From positions 1 to 62,750 of the forward strand of contig CAMNDJ010000004.1 of assembly GCA_946535225.1 (NCBI GenBank): a DNA stretch of 62,750 nucleotides, read 5' to 3'. The position numbers and the translations under genes were made by a program. Shown in pieces: positions 8,587 through 16,963 of the stretch. How positions within the stretch are numbered: position 1 is the stretch's first letter; the number at the start of each line of letters is the position of its first letter. Source of the stretch: an uncultured Lachnospiraceae bacterium (GTDB lineage Bacteria; Bacillota; Clostridia; Lachnospirales; Lachnospiraceae). The notes below the pieces were generated by a model, which ran no database searches, was not told the DNA's origin, and saw only the letters and a program-made list of their open reading frames with translations.

Positions 8587-9210
8587 ATGGATACAAAGAA
8601 TATTTCCCAGGCCGTAATAAGCAGGCTTCCGAGATATTACAGATATCTGGGCGACCTTAAGGATGAAGGTACGGAACGTATATCGAGCGGTGAGCTTTCG
8701 GACATCATGAAAGTAACGGCCAGCCAGATCAGACAGGATTTCAATAATTTCGGCGGTTTCGGTCAACAGGGATACGGCTATAATGTAGAATATCTGTATG
8801 ATGAGATCGGTAAGATACTCGGGCTTAATGAAGCGCATCATCTGATCATAGTGGGTGCGGGCAACTTGGGACGTGCGCTTACCAACTACAGTAATTACGA
8901 GAACAGAGGCTTTATCTTCGAAGGGATATTCGATCACGATCCGTCACTCATCGGCAAGAAGATCGGTGAACTTACCGTCATGCCGATGGATGAACTGGAG
9001 GATTTCATCATAAGCCGTAACATAGACATCGTTGTGATAGCGATACCTAAGACGGGAGCAGTCAGTGTTGCGGACAGAGTGGTGAGATGCGGTATAAAGG
9101 CTATATGGAATTTTGCACATACCGATCTTAATGTTCCTGAAGGAGTCGTGGTGGAGAATGTTCATTTAAGCGACAGCCTGATGAAATTAAGTTATATGTT
9201 AACACAGTGA
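8587..9210 (+). CDS. rex: Redox-sensing transcriptional repressor Rex
   Basis: Dimeric repressor that leaves DNA when NADH is high and controls fermentation and electron-flow genes. The N-terminal winged helix (about 1-80) starts ISQAVISRLPRYYRYLGDL and contains SQIRQDFNNFGGFGQQGYGY. A Rossmann domain with IIVGAGNLGRAL (about 88-100) binds NAD(H), and a C-terminal helix (NVHLSDSLMKLSYMLT) swaps between subunits. The ORF track starts at 8563; ATG 8587 is chosen because AAAGGAG lies 12 nt upstream and family members begin close to the SKAVIRRLPRYYRYL segment. It is 207 residues long. A matching operator lies on its own promoter. Confidence 0.96.
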   Translation: MDTKNISQAVISRLPRYYRYLGDLKDEGTERISSGELSDIMKVTASQIRQDFNNFGGFGQQGYGYNVEYLYDEIGKILGLNEAHHLIIVGAGNLGRALTNYSNYENRGFIFEGIFDHDPSLIGKKIGELTVMPMDELEDFIISRNIDIVVIAIPKTGAVSVADRVVRCGIKAIWNFAHTDLNVPEGVVVENVHLSDSLMKLSYMLTQ

Positions 9211-9234
9211 TATACAGTAAAACGGAGATCGCAA

Positions 9235-9966
9235 ATGGCTGATGATAATGAAAAACTCAAAAGAGCGGTAGCCCGAGGGAACATACCTGTCGTCACACTG
9301 GATAATAAATGGCATAAGATATGGACCATGATAGAGAAACCCGCAGATGTCAAGAAACAGGAGAATGCGCTCAATGACCTTCTGCGCAAGCAGGGCAAAT
9401 ATGGGACCGATTCCAAGGACATCAAGAAACTCAAAAAGAAGATGATGGATGAGATCCTGACCTTAAGCGACAGTAATGATCCGGAAGATATTAAGAAGGT
9501 TGAAGAGAACAAGCGACTCATTGAGGAGTGCAATGACAAGCTTAACAAGATAGATGAGGATATGGGCGATCTTCCTTCGCAGATCGATGAGATAAACAGA
9601 GATATCATGGATGTCACCGCCAGACTCATATATGATGTGATGCATCAGAATGAAAAGGAGATCGACAAGCTCTCCGACTGGATCGCAGGAATAAGAGTCG
9701 AACTTAAGAAGAATGTGGTCCGCAAGCAGGAAATGGAGATTCAGAACGGTGTGATGTATTCATACATGCACGATGTGTTCGGATCCGACGTGGCTGACAT
9801 GATGGACATGAAATACAATCCGATGGAGAAGATCCTCAAACTCAAAGCCATCAAAGACGAGAAGAAAGCAGCTGACGCCAAGAAACTTGCAGACAAAGAA
9901 GCCGCCATTGCTGAAGCGGCAGCCAGAGAAGAAAAAGCAAAGAATGCTGAGGAAACGGCAGAATGA
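9235..9966 (+). CDS. Conserved hypothetical coiled-coil protein
   Basis: A 243-residue, highly charged, mostly helical protein with no signal peptide and no membrane segment. I do not recognise a named family. The N-terminal third (GNIPVVTLDNKWHKIW) looks like a short globular region. Residues about 45-170 contain repeated Lys/Glu/Asp heptad-like stretches suggesting coiled coil, and the end is an Ala/Lys/Glu-rich tail (about 205-243). GGAG lies 7 nt before the ATG. It sits between rex and alr, with 24 nt after rex, so it is probably cotranscribed from the rex promoter. A scaffold or structural role is only a guess. Confidence 0.75.
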   Translation: MADDNEKLKRAVARGNIPVVTLDNKWHKIWTMIEKPADVKKQENALNDLLRKQGKYGTDSKDIKKLKKKMMDEILTLSDSNDPEDIKKVEENKRLIEECNDKLNKIDEDMGDLPSQIDEINRDIMDVTARLIYDVMHQNEKEIDKLSDWIAGIRVELKKNVVRKQEMEIQNGVMYSYMHDVFGSDVADMMDMKYNPMEKILKLKAIKDEKKAADAKKLADKEAAIAEAAAREEKAKNAEETAE

Positions 9967-9982
9967 TGACTGCCGATATCAT

Positions 9983-11179
9983 ATGAACGTTAATTTTGAC
10001 AGAGTATGTGCCAAGATAGAACTGAATAATATCCGGTACAATATAGAACAGATAGATGCGATACTTCCGGATGACGTACGCATCATCGGAGTCATCAAGA
10101 CTGACGGATACGGTCACGGGGCGCTCCCTGTTGCCAAGGAGCTTGAGAACTATGACTGTGTTGCGGGGTACGGTGTCGCTACTGCCGAAGAGGCTCTTTC
10201 TCTTAAGACAGGCGGGATACGTAAGCCGGTCATAATCATCGGATATTCATTTCCGAGTTGTTATGAAGAGATGTTAGTCAGAGATGTCAGACTGACGGTC
10301 TTCAGAGAAGACATGTTAAGTGAGATCGATGCCACGGCTGCAAGACTCGGGCTTATAGCCAAGGTACATATCAAGGTCGATACCGGGATGAGCAGGATAG
10401 GTATCCCGGCAGATGATGAAGGGATAGAATTTGTTAAGAAGGCTCTGTCATATGAGCATATCAAGGTCGAAGGAATATTCTCTCATTTTGCGAGGGCAGA
10501 TGAGGCGGATAAGACGAGTGCGAATAAGCAGCTTAAGAGATTTGACGATTTCGTGGATCGCGTAAAACACGAATTGTCTTATGATTTTGAGATGGTCCAT
10601 ATAGCCAATTCCGCAGCGATAATAGAGATGCCTGAGGCTTATCACCATTATGTGAGGGCAGGTGTTATACTGTACGGATTGTGGCCGAGTGATGAAGTCA
10701 ACAGATCGATCATTTCGCTGCGCCCGCTTCTGACACTGGTGTCACATATAACCTTTATAAAAGAAGTCCCGGAGGGTACTGAAGTGAGTTACGGAGGGAC
10801 ATATGTGACAAAGGCTCCGACTAAGATCGCGACGGTTCCGGTGGGATACGGCGACGGTTATCCCAGGAGACTTTCGGGCAAGGGTAATGTGATCATACAC
10901 GGCATCAAGGCTCCGATCATCGGACGCATCTGCATGGATCAGTTCATGGTGGATGTGACAGATATACCGGATGTTAAAGAGGGCGATGAGGTTACTCTCA
11001 TAGGCTCCGAGGGAAATGAGACCATTACGATCGAAGATATTGCCGATCAGTCCGGAATGCTCAACTATGAACTTGCCTGCATCATAGGCAAGCGCGTACC
11101 GAGGGCATATACATATAACGGTGAAGTCGCTTATACAAGAGACTTTTTTGAAGATACGCCTCTTCATGCGTATGAATAG
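9983..11179 (+). CDS. alr: Alanine racemase
   Basis: PLP enzyme that interconverts L- and D-alanine for peptidoglycan. The PLP lysine lies in GVIKTDGYGHGALPVA, where family members usually read VKANAYGHG. Other landmarks are VHIKVDTGMSRIG, EGIFSHFARAD, RAGVILYGLWPS and, in the C-terminal barrel, PVGYGDGYPRRLS and GRICMDQFMVDVTD, which holds the second catalytic region. The track start (9887) would add a basic unrelated 32-residue leader that overlaps the upstream gene; ATG 9983 gives 398 residues and a family-like N-terminus. No clear Shine-Dalgarno precedes it, so coupling to the upstream gene is likely. Confidence 0.95.
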   Translation: MNVNFDRVCAKIELNNIRYNIEQIDAILPDDVRIIGVIKTDGYGHGALPVAKELENYDCVAGYGVATAEEALSLKTGGIRKPVIIIGYSFPSCYEEMLVRDVRLTVFREDMLSEIDATAARLGLIAKVHIKVDTGMSRIGIPADDEGIEFVKKALSYEHIKVEGIFSHFARADEADKTSANKQLKRFDDFVDRVKHELSYDFEMVHIANSAAIIEMPEAYHHYVRAGVILYGLWPSDEVNRSIISLRPLLTLVSHITFIKEVPEGTEVSYGGTYVTKAPTKIATVPVGYGDGYPRRLSGKGNVIIHGIKAPIIGRICMDQFMVDVTDIPDVKEGDEVTLIGSEGNETITIEDIADQSGMLNYELACIIGKRVPRAYTYNGEVAYTRDFFEDTPLHAYE

Positions 11180-11197
11180 GGATCTGAGATTTAAGGT

Positions 11198-12169
11198 ATG
11201 AATGAAGCAATAATGATCATAACAGCATTGGCGATCAACGATCTTGCGATCATCGCGATATGGCTGGCATGCAAGTTCATAAAGAAAAAGCGCGCTGCAT
11301 CAGGGGATGCAGCAGAGCAGGAGATAATGTCCATAGTCAATGAGAGTGCCGCAGGCGGTTACATTGAGGACAATGAGGCCGAGATGATCGGCAATATCTT
11401 TGAATTCGGGGACAAATCCGCCAAGGATATAATGACCGACAGAGGCAATATTATTGCTGTCGACGCGTCGTCTAAGCTAAAGGATGCTCTGGACTATATG
11501 CTTGATACGAGCAACAGCAGATTTCCGGTCTATATGGATGATCTGGACAGGATAATCGGCATACTCCATCTTAAGGATGCGATGAGGCTGTCTCGCATCA
11601 AGGGGAATATGAGTAAGACCGTGGGAGATATCGAAGGGCTCATCAGGGAAGCACGATTTATACCCGAGACGCGCAAAGTCGACGTACTGTTTAGGAACAT
11701 GCAGGCAGGCGGTCTTCAGATGGTCATAGTCATTGATGAATACGGTCAGACGTCGGGATTAGTTGCGATGGAAGATATCCTCGAAGAGATCGTCGGTAAC
11801 CTAAGCGATGAATATGACGAAGATGATGATCATATAGTCGAACGCGGAGAAGATAAATATATCATCGAAGGAGTGACCGAGCTTGAAGTCTTGGAGAAAC
11901 GCTTCGGGATAAGTTTTGATACGGAGGATTTTGAGACGATCAACGGATTTCTGATATCCAAGATGGACAAGATCCCTGACAAAAAAGAAAGATTTGACAT
12001 CACTGTCGGTGATTACAATTTCAAGGTACTTGAAGTTGATCATAATATGATACAGCAGGTACTGGTCACGAAGGTCGAGAAGACGACCGAAAATGCGGAA
12101 CAGGATGCTGATGCAACACAAAAAGAAGACGCGGATCGGGAGGAGATCCGGGAAAAGGAGAGAACGTAG
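11198..12169 (+). CDS. CBS-pair / CorC_HlyC domain protein with one N-terminal TM helix
   Basis: A 323-residue protein related to the CorC/TlyC (hemolysin C) group. One N-terminal hydrophobic helix (about 4-28) replaces the multi-span DUF21 domain of full CNNM/CorC transporters. A CBS pair follows (about 65-190; RFPVYMDDLDRIIGILHLKD and GLQMVIVIDEYGQTSGLVAM), then an acidic linker and a CorC_HlyC domain (about 215-298). The last 25 residues are charged and probably disordered. It may regulate ion (Mg2+) flux or sense adenine nucleotides. The name hemolysin is historical; no toxin function is implied. It follows alr by 18 nt and precedes yebC by 2 nt. Confidence 0.88.
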   Translation: MNEAIMIITALAINDLAIIAIWLACKFIKKKRAASGDAAEQEIMSIVNESAAGGYIEDNEAEMIGNIFEFGDKSAKDIMTDRGNIIAVDASSKLKDALDYMLDTSNSRFPVYMDDLDRIIGILHLKDAMRLSRIKGNMSKTVGDIEGLIREARFIPETRKVDVLFRNMQAGGLQMVIVIDEYGQTSGLVAMEDILEEIVGNLSDEYDEDDDHIVERGEDKYIIEGVTELEVLEKRFGISFDTEDFETINGFLISKMDKIPDKKERFDITVGDYNFKVLEVDHNMIQQVLVTKVEKTTENAEQDADATQKEDADREEIREKERT

Positions 12170-12171
12170 AA

Positions 12172-12903
12172 ATGTCAGGACATTCGAAATTTGCGAACAT
12201 TAAGCATAAGAAAGAGAAGAACGATGCTGCCAAGGGCAAGATATTCACCATGATCGGACGTGAGATCGCAGTAGCCGTAAAGGAAGGCGGCCCGGATCCC
12301 GCAAATAACTTCAAACTCGCTCAGGTGATACAGAAAGCCAAGGCCAATAATATGCCCAATGATACGATCGACAGAGGTATCAAGAAGGCGGCCGGTGAAG
12401 GCGGAAACGTCAATTATGAGCATATAACCTATGAAGGTTACGGCCCCAGCGGAACGGCCATCATCGTCAAGACCCTTACGGATAACAAGAACAGGACTGC
12501 AGCCAATGTGCGCAACTGCTTCTCAAAAGGCGGCGGTAATATAGGAACTCCGGGATGCGTGAGTTTCATGTTCGATGAGAAGGGACAGATAATAATAGAC
12601 AAAGAAGAATGTGATATGAGTGCCGATGATGTGATGATGATAGCACTCGATGCAGGAGCCGAGGATTTCAGTGAAGAGGACGACAGCTTCGAGATAGTGA
12701 CCGCCCCTGATGATCTTCAGCCTGTTTTGGATGCACTTTCTGAGAATAAGATCAATGTTCTGTCCGGTGAAGTAACGATGCTCCCGCAGACTTATGTGGA
12801 TGTGACGGATGAAGAAACCGTCAAGCAGATACAGCGTATACTTGATCTTCTTGATGAAGACGATGACGTCCAGGATGTATATACCAACTGGAGTGATTCA
12901 TAA
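12172..12903 (+). CDS. yebC: YebC/PmpR family translation or transcription factor
   Basis: A 243-residue three-domain protein with the family N-terminus MSGHSKFANIKHKKEKNDAAKGKIF. Further landmarks are NMPNDTIDRGIKKA, the YEGYGPSG loop, KNRTAANVRNCFSK and the GGNIG.PGCVSFMF region. YebC-type proteins were described as DNA-binding regulators, and some members have since been linked to translation of proline-rich sequences; which applies here is not decidable. The start overlaps the end of the CBS gene region (only 2 nt apart), with GGAGAG about 11 nt upstream. The C-terminus is unusually acidic (DLLDEDDDVQDVY). Confidence 0.94.
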   Translation: MSGHSKFANIKHKKEKNDAAKGKIFTMIGREIAVAVKEGGPDPANNFKLAQVIQKAKANNMPNDTIDRGIKKAAGEGGNVNYEHITYEGYGPSGTAIIVKTLTDNKNRTAANVRNCFSKGGGNIGTPGCVSFMFDEKGQIIIDKEECDMSADDVMMIALDAGAEDFSEEDDSFEIVTAPDDLQPVLDALSENKINVLSGEVTMLPQTYVDVTDEETVKQIQRILDLLDEDDDVQDVYTNWSDS

Positions 12904-12920
12904 GCGAAAAGAGGAAATAA

Positions 12921-14051
12921 ATGTCTGATAATCTGGCGGAAACTGAAGTAAAACTCGTTTCACAAGAAACGGGCGAGGAATTAAGACCAAAGAGAAACAG
13001 AAAGAAGCTTTTTACGGTGCTGACCGTTTTGGGCTTTCTTGCCGTTGTCGGAACTCAGCTCTTTATACGTATGATATATTTAAGCGATATATTGTATGAG
13101 ATCAAGGTGTCCGATCTTGTGGATCATTATTTTGATGTCGCATATATCAAAGAGAACGGTCTTATATATACCGATTATTTCTCGGTAAGCGGCCTGTATC
13201 TTGTTATCTTATCCTGTCTGTTCAAGCTGTTCGGAAATGTATATCAGGTCATAATCTATTATGATGCTTTTCTTGAACTTTTGGCCCTGATATTCATCTT
13301 TGCCGGATTAAGAAAGATATTCGGAAGAGCATTTGCTGTCATTGTCTCTCTTATAATAGCTGCTTATCCCGCGATAATGATCGAATACAGTCTTTACTGC
13401 AATACGATGTATATTCTTTTATGGCGAGATGACAGGATACTGTATCTTGCCGGAGCTATCGCGTTCATGTTCCTTGGCCTGATCATATGGGCGATCAAGA
13501 AGAGCATAAAGAGCAGGAAAGAAGACGGGGCAACAGATGACCCCACGGATAATGCGGATGCTTCTACGCAGCCGGGATCTGCAACAGTTAAGAAACAGGC
13601 TTCAGAAAGCGTAAAGAAAACCCCCGAAGATTATTATGAAGATCCTTATCCGTACGGTTCACAGCTTAAAGTGGTTCTGTCTGAGGACGGAATGCTCGTT
13701 GAGGAATATAAGGTTGTCGATCCGGACGGACTGATACCTCCCGAGGTAGCGGCCAAGCTCGATGCAGAGGAAAACGCACAGAATGCCATAATAGACGTTA
13801 CGGATGAAAACGCAGAGCCATCATTGCAAGAAAGCGCTGCATCGGATCTGAATGAGAGCGATACTGCAGAGACGATCGATAATGATGATGAAGATACATC
13901 CGGTGACGGAGAGGTAGAGCTTTTGATCAATCCTCTTCCCGGCCCTAAGAAGCATGAGCACAAGGACATAGATTATGATTATGATATCCCGGAATCGGAA
14001 ATGAGATTCGACCTGGATATTGACGAAAACGCACAATACGATCATGAGTAA
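12921..14051 (+). CDS. Membrane protein of unknown function with long acidic tail
   Basis: A 376-residue protein I cannot assign. The N-terminal 30 residues are charged. About five hydrophobic segments follow (near 31-53, 90-106, 111-130, 138-160 and 175-193). The segment pattern, with a SDLVDHYFDVAYIKENGLIYTDYFSVSGLYL region after TM1, resembles the first part of membrane glycosyltransferase-39-like proteins, but the protein is far too short to be a complete one. Residues about 200-376 are hydrophilic, Asp/Glu/Pro-rich and probably disordered. The gene lies between yebC and ftsK and overlaps the ftsK ATG by 8 nt, so it is translationally coupled to ftsK. GAGGAAATAA precedes the ATG. Confidence 0.8.
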   Translation: MSDNLAETEVKLVSQETGEELRPKRNRKKLFTVLTVLGFLAVVGTQLFIRMIYLSDILYEIKVSDLVDHYFDVAYIKENGLIYTDYFSVSGLYLVILSCLFKLFGNVYQVIIYYDAFLELLALIFIFAGLRKIFGRAFAVIVSLIIAAYPAIMIEYSLYCNTMYILLWRDDRILYLAGAIAFMFLGLIIWAIKKSIKSRKEDGATDDPTDNADASTQPGSATVKKQASESVKKTPEDYYEDPYPYGSQLKVVLSEDGMLVEEYKVVDPDGLIPPEVAAKLDAEENAQNAIIDVTDENAEPSLQESAASDLNESDTAETIDNDDEDTSGDGEVELLINPLPGPKKHEHKDIDYDYDIPESEMRFDLDIDENAQYDHE

Positions 14052-16794
14052 TACAAATAACCGTAGAAAAAGGAATAACGGCAGATCAGCCTCACAGTCA
14101 CGTAACAATAAGGGACGAGGCTCTTCTTCGAATAGCAGAAACAGAAATCCGCGCACCGGGCAGCCGGCTGTTGTGGATGAACAGGTATTAAGCCCGCTTG
14201 TTTCCATTATAACGACTCTTATTATCAGCATTGTAATATTCTTAAGTAATATTGGAGTGTTTGGTACAGTCGGTGACAATATAAGCAGGGTCGTGTTCGG
14301 CCTGTTCGGTATGCCTGCCTATATACTGCCGATACTCGCAGTCGTACTCGTTTTTACACTGTACAGTGTAGCTGAGGGTTCCCCGGTACTGAGAAGAGTT
14401 ATATGCTCATGCGGTATATATATCGCGGCGAGCATACTCATAGAGCTGTTAAACGGTGTGGTCCTGAATGATCCCGTAAATTTTCTTCCGAAAGCCATAT
14501 GGGAGAACAGTTCTTCAGAGCGTACAGGCGGCGGGATAATATTCGGCTCGATCGCTTTTGCCATGAACAAATATCTGTCCAAGACAGGAACGGTCGCACT
14601 GCTCATAATGATAATACTGATCCTTATAGCTGTCTTTCTCGGGCGTGATGTATTAAGCAGCATGGGTGACGGAAGCAAGAGAGCGATAAAGGAAGCGGGC
14701 AGGAATGCTTCGGCCTTATCTCAGGCAGCTGTCGAGAGAAGGCGCAGAGCTGAGGAACAGGAAGAAGGAGTATACGATGACGATCTTCCGAGATATGCCA
14801 GGAAAAAGAACGGTATCGGTTTCGGTATAGGGAGTGATAACGGCGAAGAAACAAAGCAGGCCGAGGATAATGCACCCCGTATCAACGGAGAGGAGCTTCC
14901 GAAGATAGATAAGACTCCGCGCATCAATAAGAAGGTATCAGGCGTGATGACAGATGCAAGAGTCGGAGACACTTCATCTGCGATAAACAAGGCCGCTCAT
15001 GAGAGCGATGAGATCCATGAGATATTCTATCCCAGGGACGATGATAAAGATGTCACCGTAGAGAAGGCTTATGCGGTCTCGCGTTCGCCATATGATGAAC
15101 AGGCGGATATTTCTTTCGGAAGAGGCGGAGTAGAGATCACGGAAGAGGATAAGTCCGAGGATAACGAGGCTAAAGGTCCTTCTGTAATAGGGCAGAAACT
15201 TACAGCTCCTGCTCCTCGTAATGATAAACCGGTTTCTTCGGCTACTCTGTCCAATTCGGATCTTGATATGAAGAAGAAGATCACAAAGGCCAGATCTTCG
15301 TCCAAGGCATATAAGATGCCTCCTTTAAGCCTTTTAAACGGAAGTCCGTCTTCGGGTAAGAAGGGCAGCAACAGGGATGAACTTTTAGATATCGCCAAGA
15401 CCCTTCAGACTACACTTGAGACATTCGGCGTAAAAGCCAAGGTCACTGATATAAGTCAGGGGCCGAGTGTGACGAGATTCGAGCTCCAGCCCGAAGTGGG
15501 AGTGCGTGTGAATAAGATCGTGTCGTTGGCGGATGATATCAAGCTTTCGCTTGCGGCCACCGACATAAGGATCGAAGCGCCGATACCCGGCAAATCGGCC
15601 GTAGGTATAGAGGTTCCCAACAAGGTCAGCACGGGAGTCGGATTAAGAGAGCTTCTTGAGGACAAGGCATTTAAGGACTTTGATTCAAAGATTGCTTTTG
15701 CGGTTGGTAAGGATATAGCCGGTAAGACGATAGTATCCGACATTGCCAAGATGCCACATGCGCTTATCGCAGGTGCCACCGGTTCCGGTAAATCCGTTTG
15801 TATCAATACTATCATCATGAGTATCTTATATAAAGCTCATCCGGATGAAGTTAAGATGATCATGATAGATCCCAAGGTCGTGGAACTGTCAGTTTATAAC
15901 GGGATCCCTCATCTGATGGTCCCTGTCGTTACCGATCCCAAGAAAGCCGCTGCTGCGCTTAACTGGGGAGTGGCCGAGATGACTGAGAGGTACAAGAGAT
16001 TTGCGGATCTTAATGTCCGAGATCTTAAGGGTTACAACGAAAAGATAGACGGCCTTATAGCCAAAGGACAGAATACCGACGAAGAAGGTAATGAACTTCA
16101 CAGACTTCCTCAGATAGTGATAATCGTGGATGAGCTTGCAGACCTTATGATGGTCGCTGCCAAGGAAGTTGAGGAGAGCATCTGCAGAATAGCACAGCTT
16201 GCACGTGCCTGCGGCATTCATCTGATAATCGCGACTCAGAGACCGTCCGTTGATGTCATTACGGGACTTATCAAGGCAAATATGCCTAGCAGGATCGCTT
16301 TTGCAGTATCGAGCGGTGTTGATTCAAGAACGATACTTGATATGAACGGGGCGGAAAAACTCCTCGGTAAGGGTGATATGCTTTTCTTCCCTTCGGGTTA
16401 TCCCAAACCTGCACGTATACAGGGAGCTTTCGTATCCGATGCAGAGGTCGGCAGGGTTGTTGAATTCCTTAAGGATCAGGATTATGTCGGTGTAAATGTT
16501 GCCGATATCGAGAATAAGATAACCAATATGGTATCCGGCGCAGGATCCGGCGAATCCGGCGGGGGAGATGATATAGATGATCTCTTTGCCGATGCCGGAA
16601 GATTTATAATAGCACAGGACAAGGCATCCATAGGCAGCCTGCAGAGAAAGTTTAAGATCGGTTTTAACAGAGCGGCACGTATCATGGATCAGCTTGCCGA
16701 GGCAGGTGTAGTCAGCGAAGAAAACGGCACAAAACCAAGGGATATCATGATGAGCCCCGAACAATTCGAGCAATACGTAGAAGAATACATTTAA
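14044..16794 (+). CDS. ftsK: DNA translocase FtsK/SpoIIIE
   Basis: Septal ATP-driven DNA pump that clears chromosome arms during division or sporulation. The N-terminus is basic and Asn/Arg/Ser-rich (about 1-40), followed by about four membrane helices (about 50-210), a long acidic linker (about 210-440) and the motor. In the motor are HALIAGATGSGKSVCIN (Walker A, about 580), VIIVDELADLMM (Walker B), ARACGIHLIIATQRPSVDVITG and GKGDMLF. A C-terminal winged-helix gamma domain (about 855-916; KFKIGFNRAARIMDQLAEAG) should recognise polarity sequences. The track start (14020, TTG) is replaced by ATG 14044, which overlaps the preceding stop. The result is 916 residues. Confidence 0.96.
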   Translation: MSNTNNRRKRNNGRSASQSRNNKGRGSSSNSRNRNPRTGQPAVVDEQVLSPLVSIITTLIISIVIFLSNIGVFGTVGDNISRVVFGLFGMPAYILPILAVVLVFTLYSVAEGSPVLRRVICSCGIYIAASILIELLNGVVLNDPVNFLPKAIWENSSSERTGGGIIFGSIAFAMNKYLSKTGTVALLIMIILILIAVFLGRDVLSSMGDGSKRAIKEAGRNASALSQAAVERRRRAEEQEEGVYDDDLPRYARKKNGIGFGIGSDNGEETKQAEDNAPRINGEELPKIDKTPRINKKVSGVMTDARVGDTSSAINKAAHESDEIHEIFYPRDDDKDVTVEKAYAVSRSPYDEQADISFGRGGVEITEEDKSEDNEAKGPSVIGQKLTAPAPRNDKPVSSATLSNSDLDMKKKITKARSSSKAYKMPPLSLLNGSPSSGKKGSNRDELLDIAKTLQTTLETFGVKAKVTDISQGPSVTRFELQPEVGVRVNKIVSLADDIKLSLAATDIRIEAPIPGKSAVGIEVPNKVSTGVGLRELLEDKAFKDFDSKIAFAVGKDIAGKTIVSDIAKMPHALIAGATGSGKSVCINTIIMSILYKAHPDEVKMIMIDPKVVELSVYNGIPHLMVPVVTDPKKAAAALNWGVAEMTERYKRFADLNVRDLKGYNEKIDGLIAKGQNTDEEGNELHRLPQIVIIVDELADLMMVAAKEVEESICRIAQLARACGIHLIIATQRPSVDVITGLIKANMPSRIAFAVSSGVDSRTILDMNGAEKLLGKGDMLFFPSGYPKPARIQGAFVSDAEVGRVVEFLKDQDYVGVNVADIENKITNMVSGAGSGESGGGDDIDDLFADAGRFIIAQDKASIGSLQRKFKIGFNRAARIMDQLAEAGVVSEENGTKPRDIMMSPEQFEQYVEEYI

Positions 16795-16797
16795 TGC

Positions 16798-16817
16798 AAG
16801 GAGGAATAGTGTGAAAA
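16798..16817 (+). repeat. Upstream copy of the fhs Shine-Dalgarno/start cassette
   Basis: AAGGAGGAATAGTGTGAAAA here is identical to 16944-16963, which contains the real fhs SD and GTG start. This upstream copy opens a minimal reading frame GTG-AAA-ATA-TGA (16811-16822) with ideal SD spacing of 6 nt. The copies are 146 nt apart. Confidence 0.9.
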
Positions 16818-16943
16818 TATGATCGATATCATATTTTCACACCTGCGATTTGAGACGAGCCCAAATCGCTTTTATCGCATCGGCGAATACGGTTGTAAGA
16901 CCAACCTTATATTCGCCTCGCGAACTCGCACACAGTGCTCGTC
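16809..16943 (+). promoter_or_regulatory. Structured leader of fhs (candidate cis-regulatory RNA)
   Basis: Several strong pairings are visible. P0 is a 15-bp perfect stem 16809-16823/16828-16842 with loop CGAT. P1 is GCGATTTG (16845-16852) with CAAATCGC (16862-16869). P2 is GGCGAATA (16882-16889) with TATTCGCC (16910-16917), enclosing GGTTG/CAACC. The P1 loop sequence GACGAGC (16854-16860) is complementary to GCTCGTC (16937-16943), which directly abuts the fhs AAGGAGG, so a pseudoknot next to the SD is possible. TTCGC (16912-16916) can instead pair with GCGAA (16920-16924), competing with P2. No named riboswitch class was recognised. P0 might also serve as an ftsK terminator, but it lacks a T-tract. 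Confidence 0.55.
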
Positions 16944-16963
16944 AAGGAGGAATAGTGTGAAAA
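16944..16963 (+). repeat. Downstream copy of the fhs Shine-Dalgarno/start cassette
   Basis: The same 20-bp sequence as at 16798-16817. AAGGAGG at 16944-16950 and GTG at 16957 are 6 nt apart, which fixes the fhs start. Confidence 0.9.

Noticed and set aside
16798-16943. ZTP (pfl) or THF riboswitch before fhs
   Set aside because: fhs is a typical ZTP target, but the conserved core segments of the pfl motif and of THF riboswitches are not found in the sequence.
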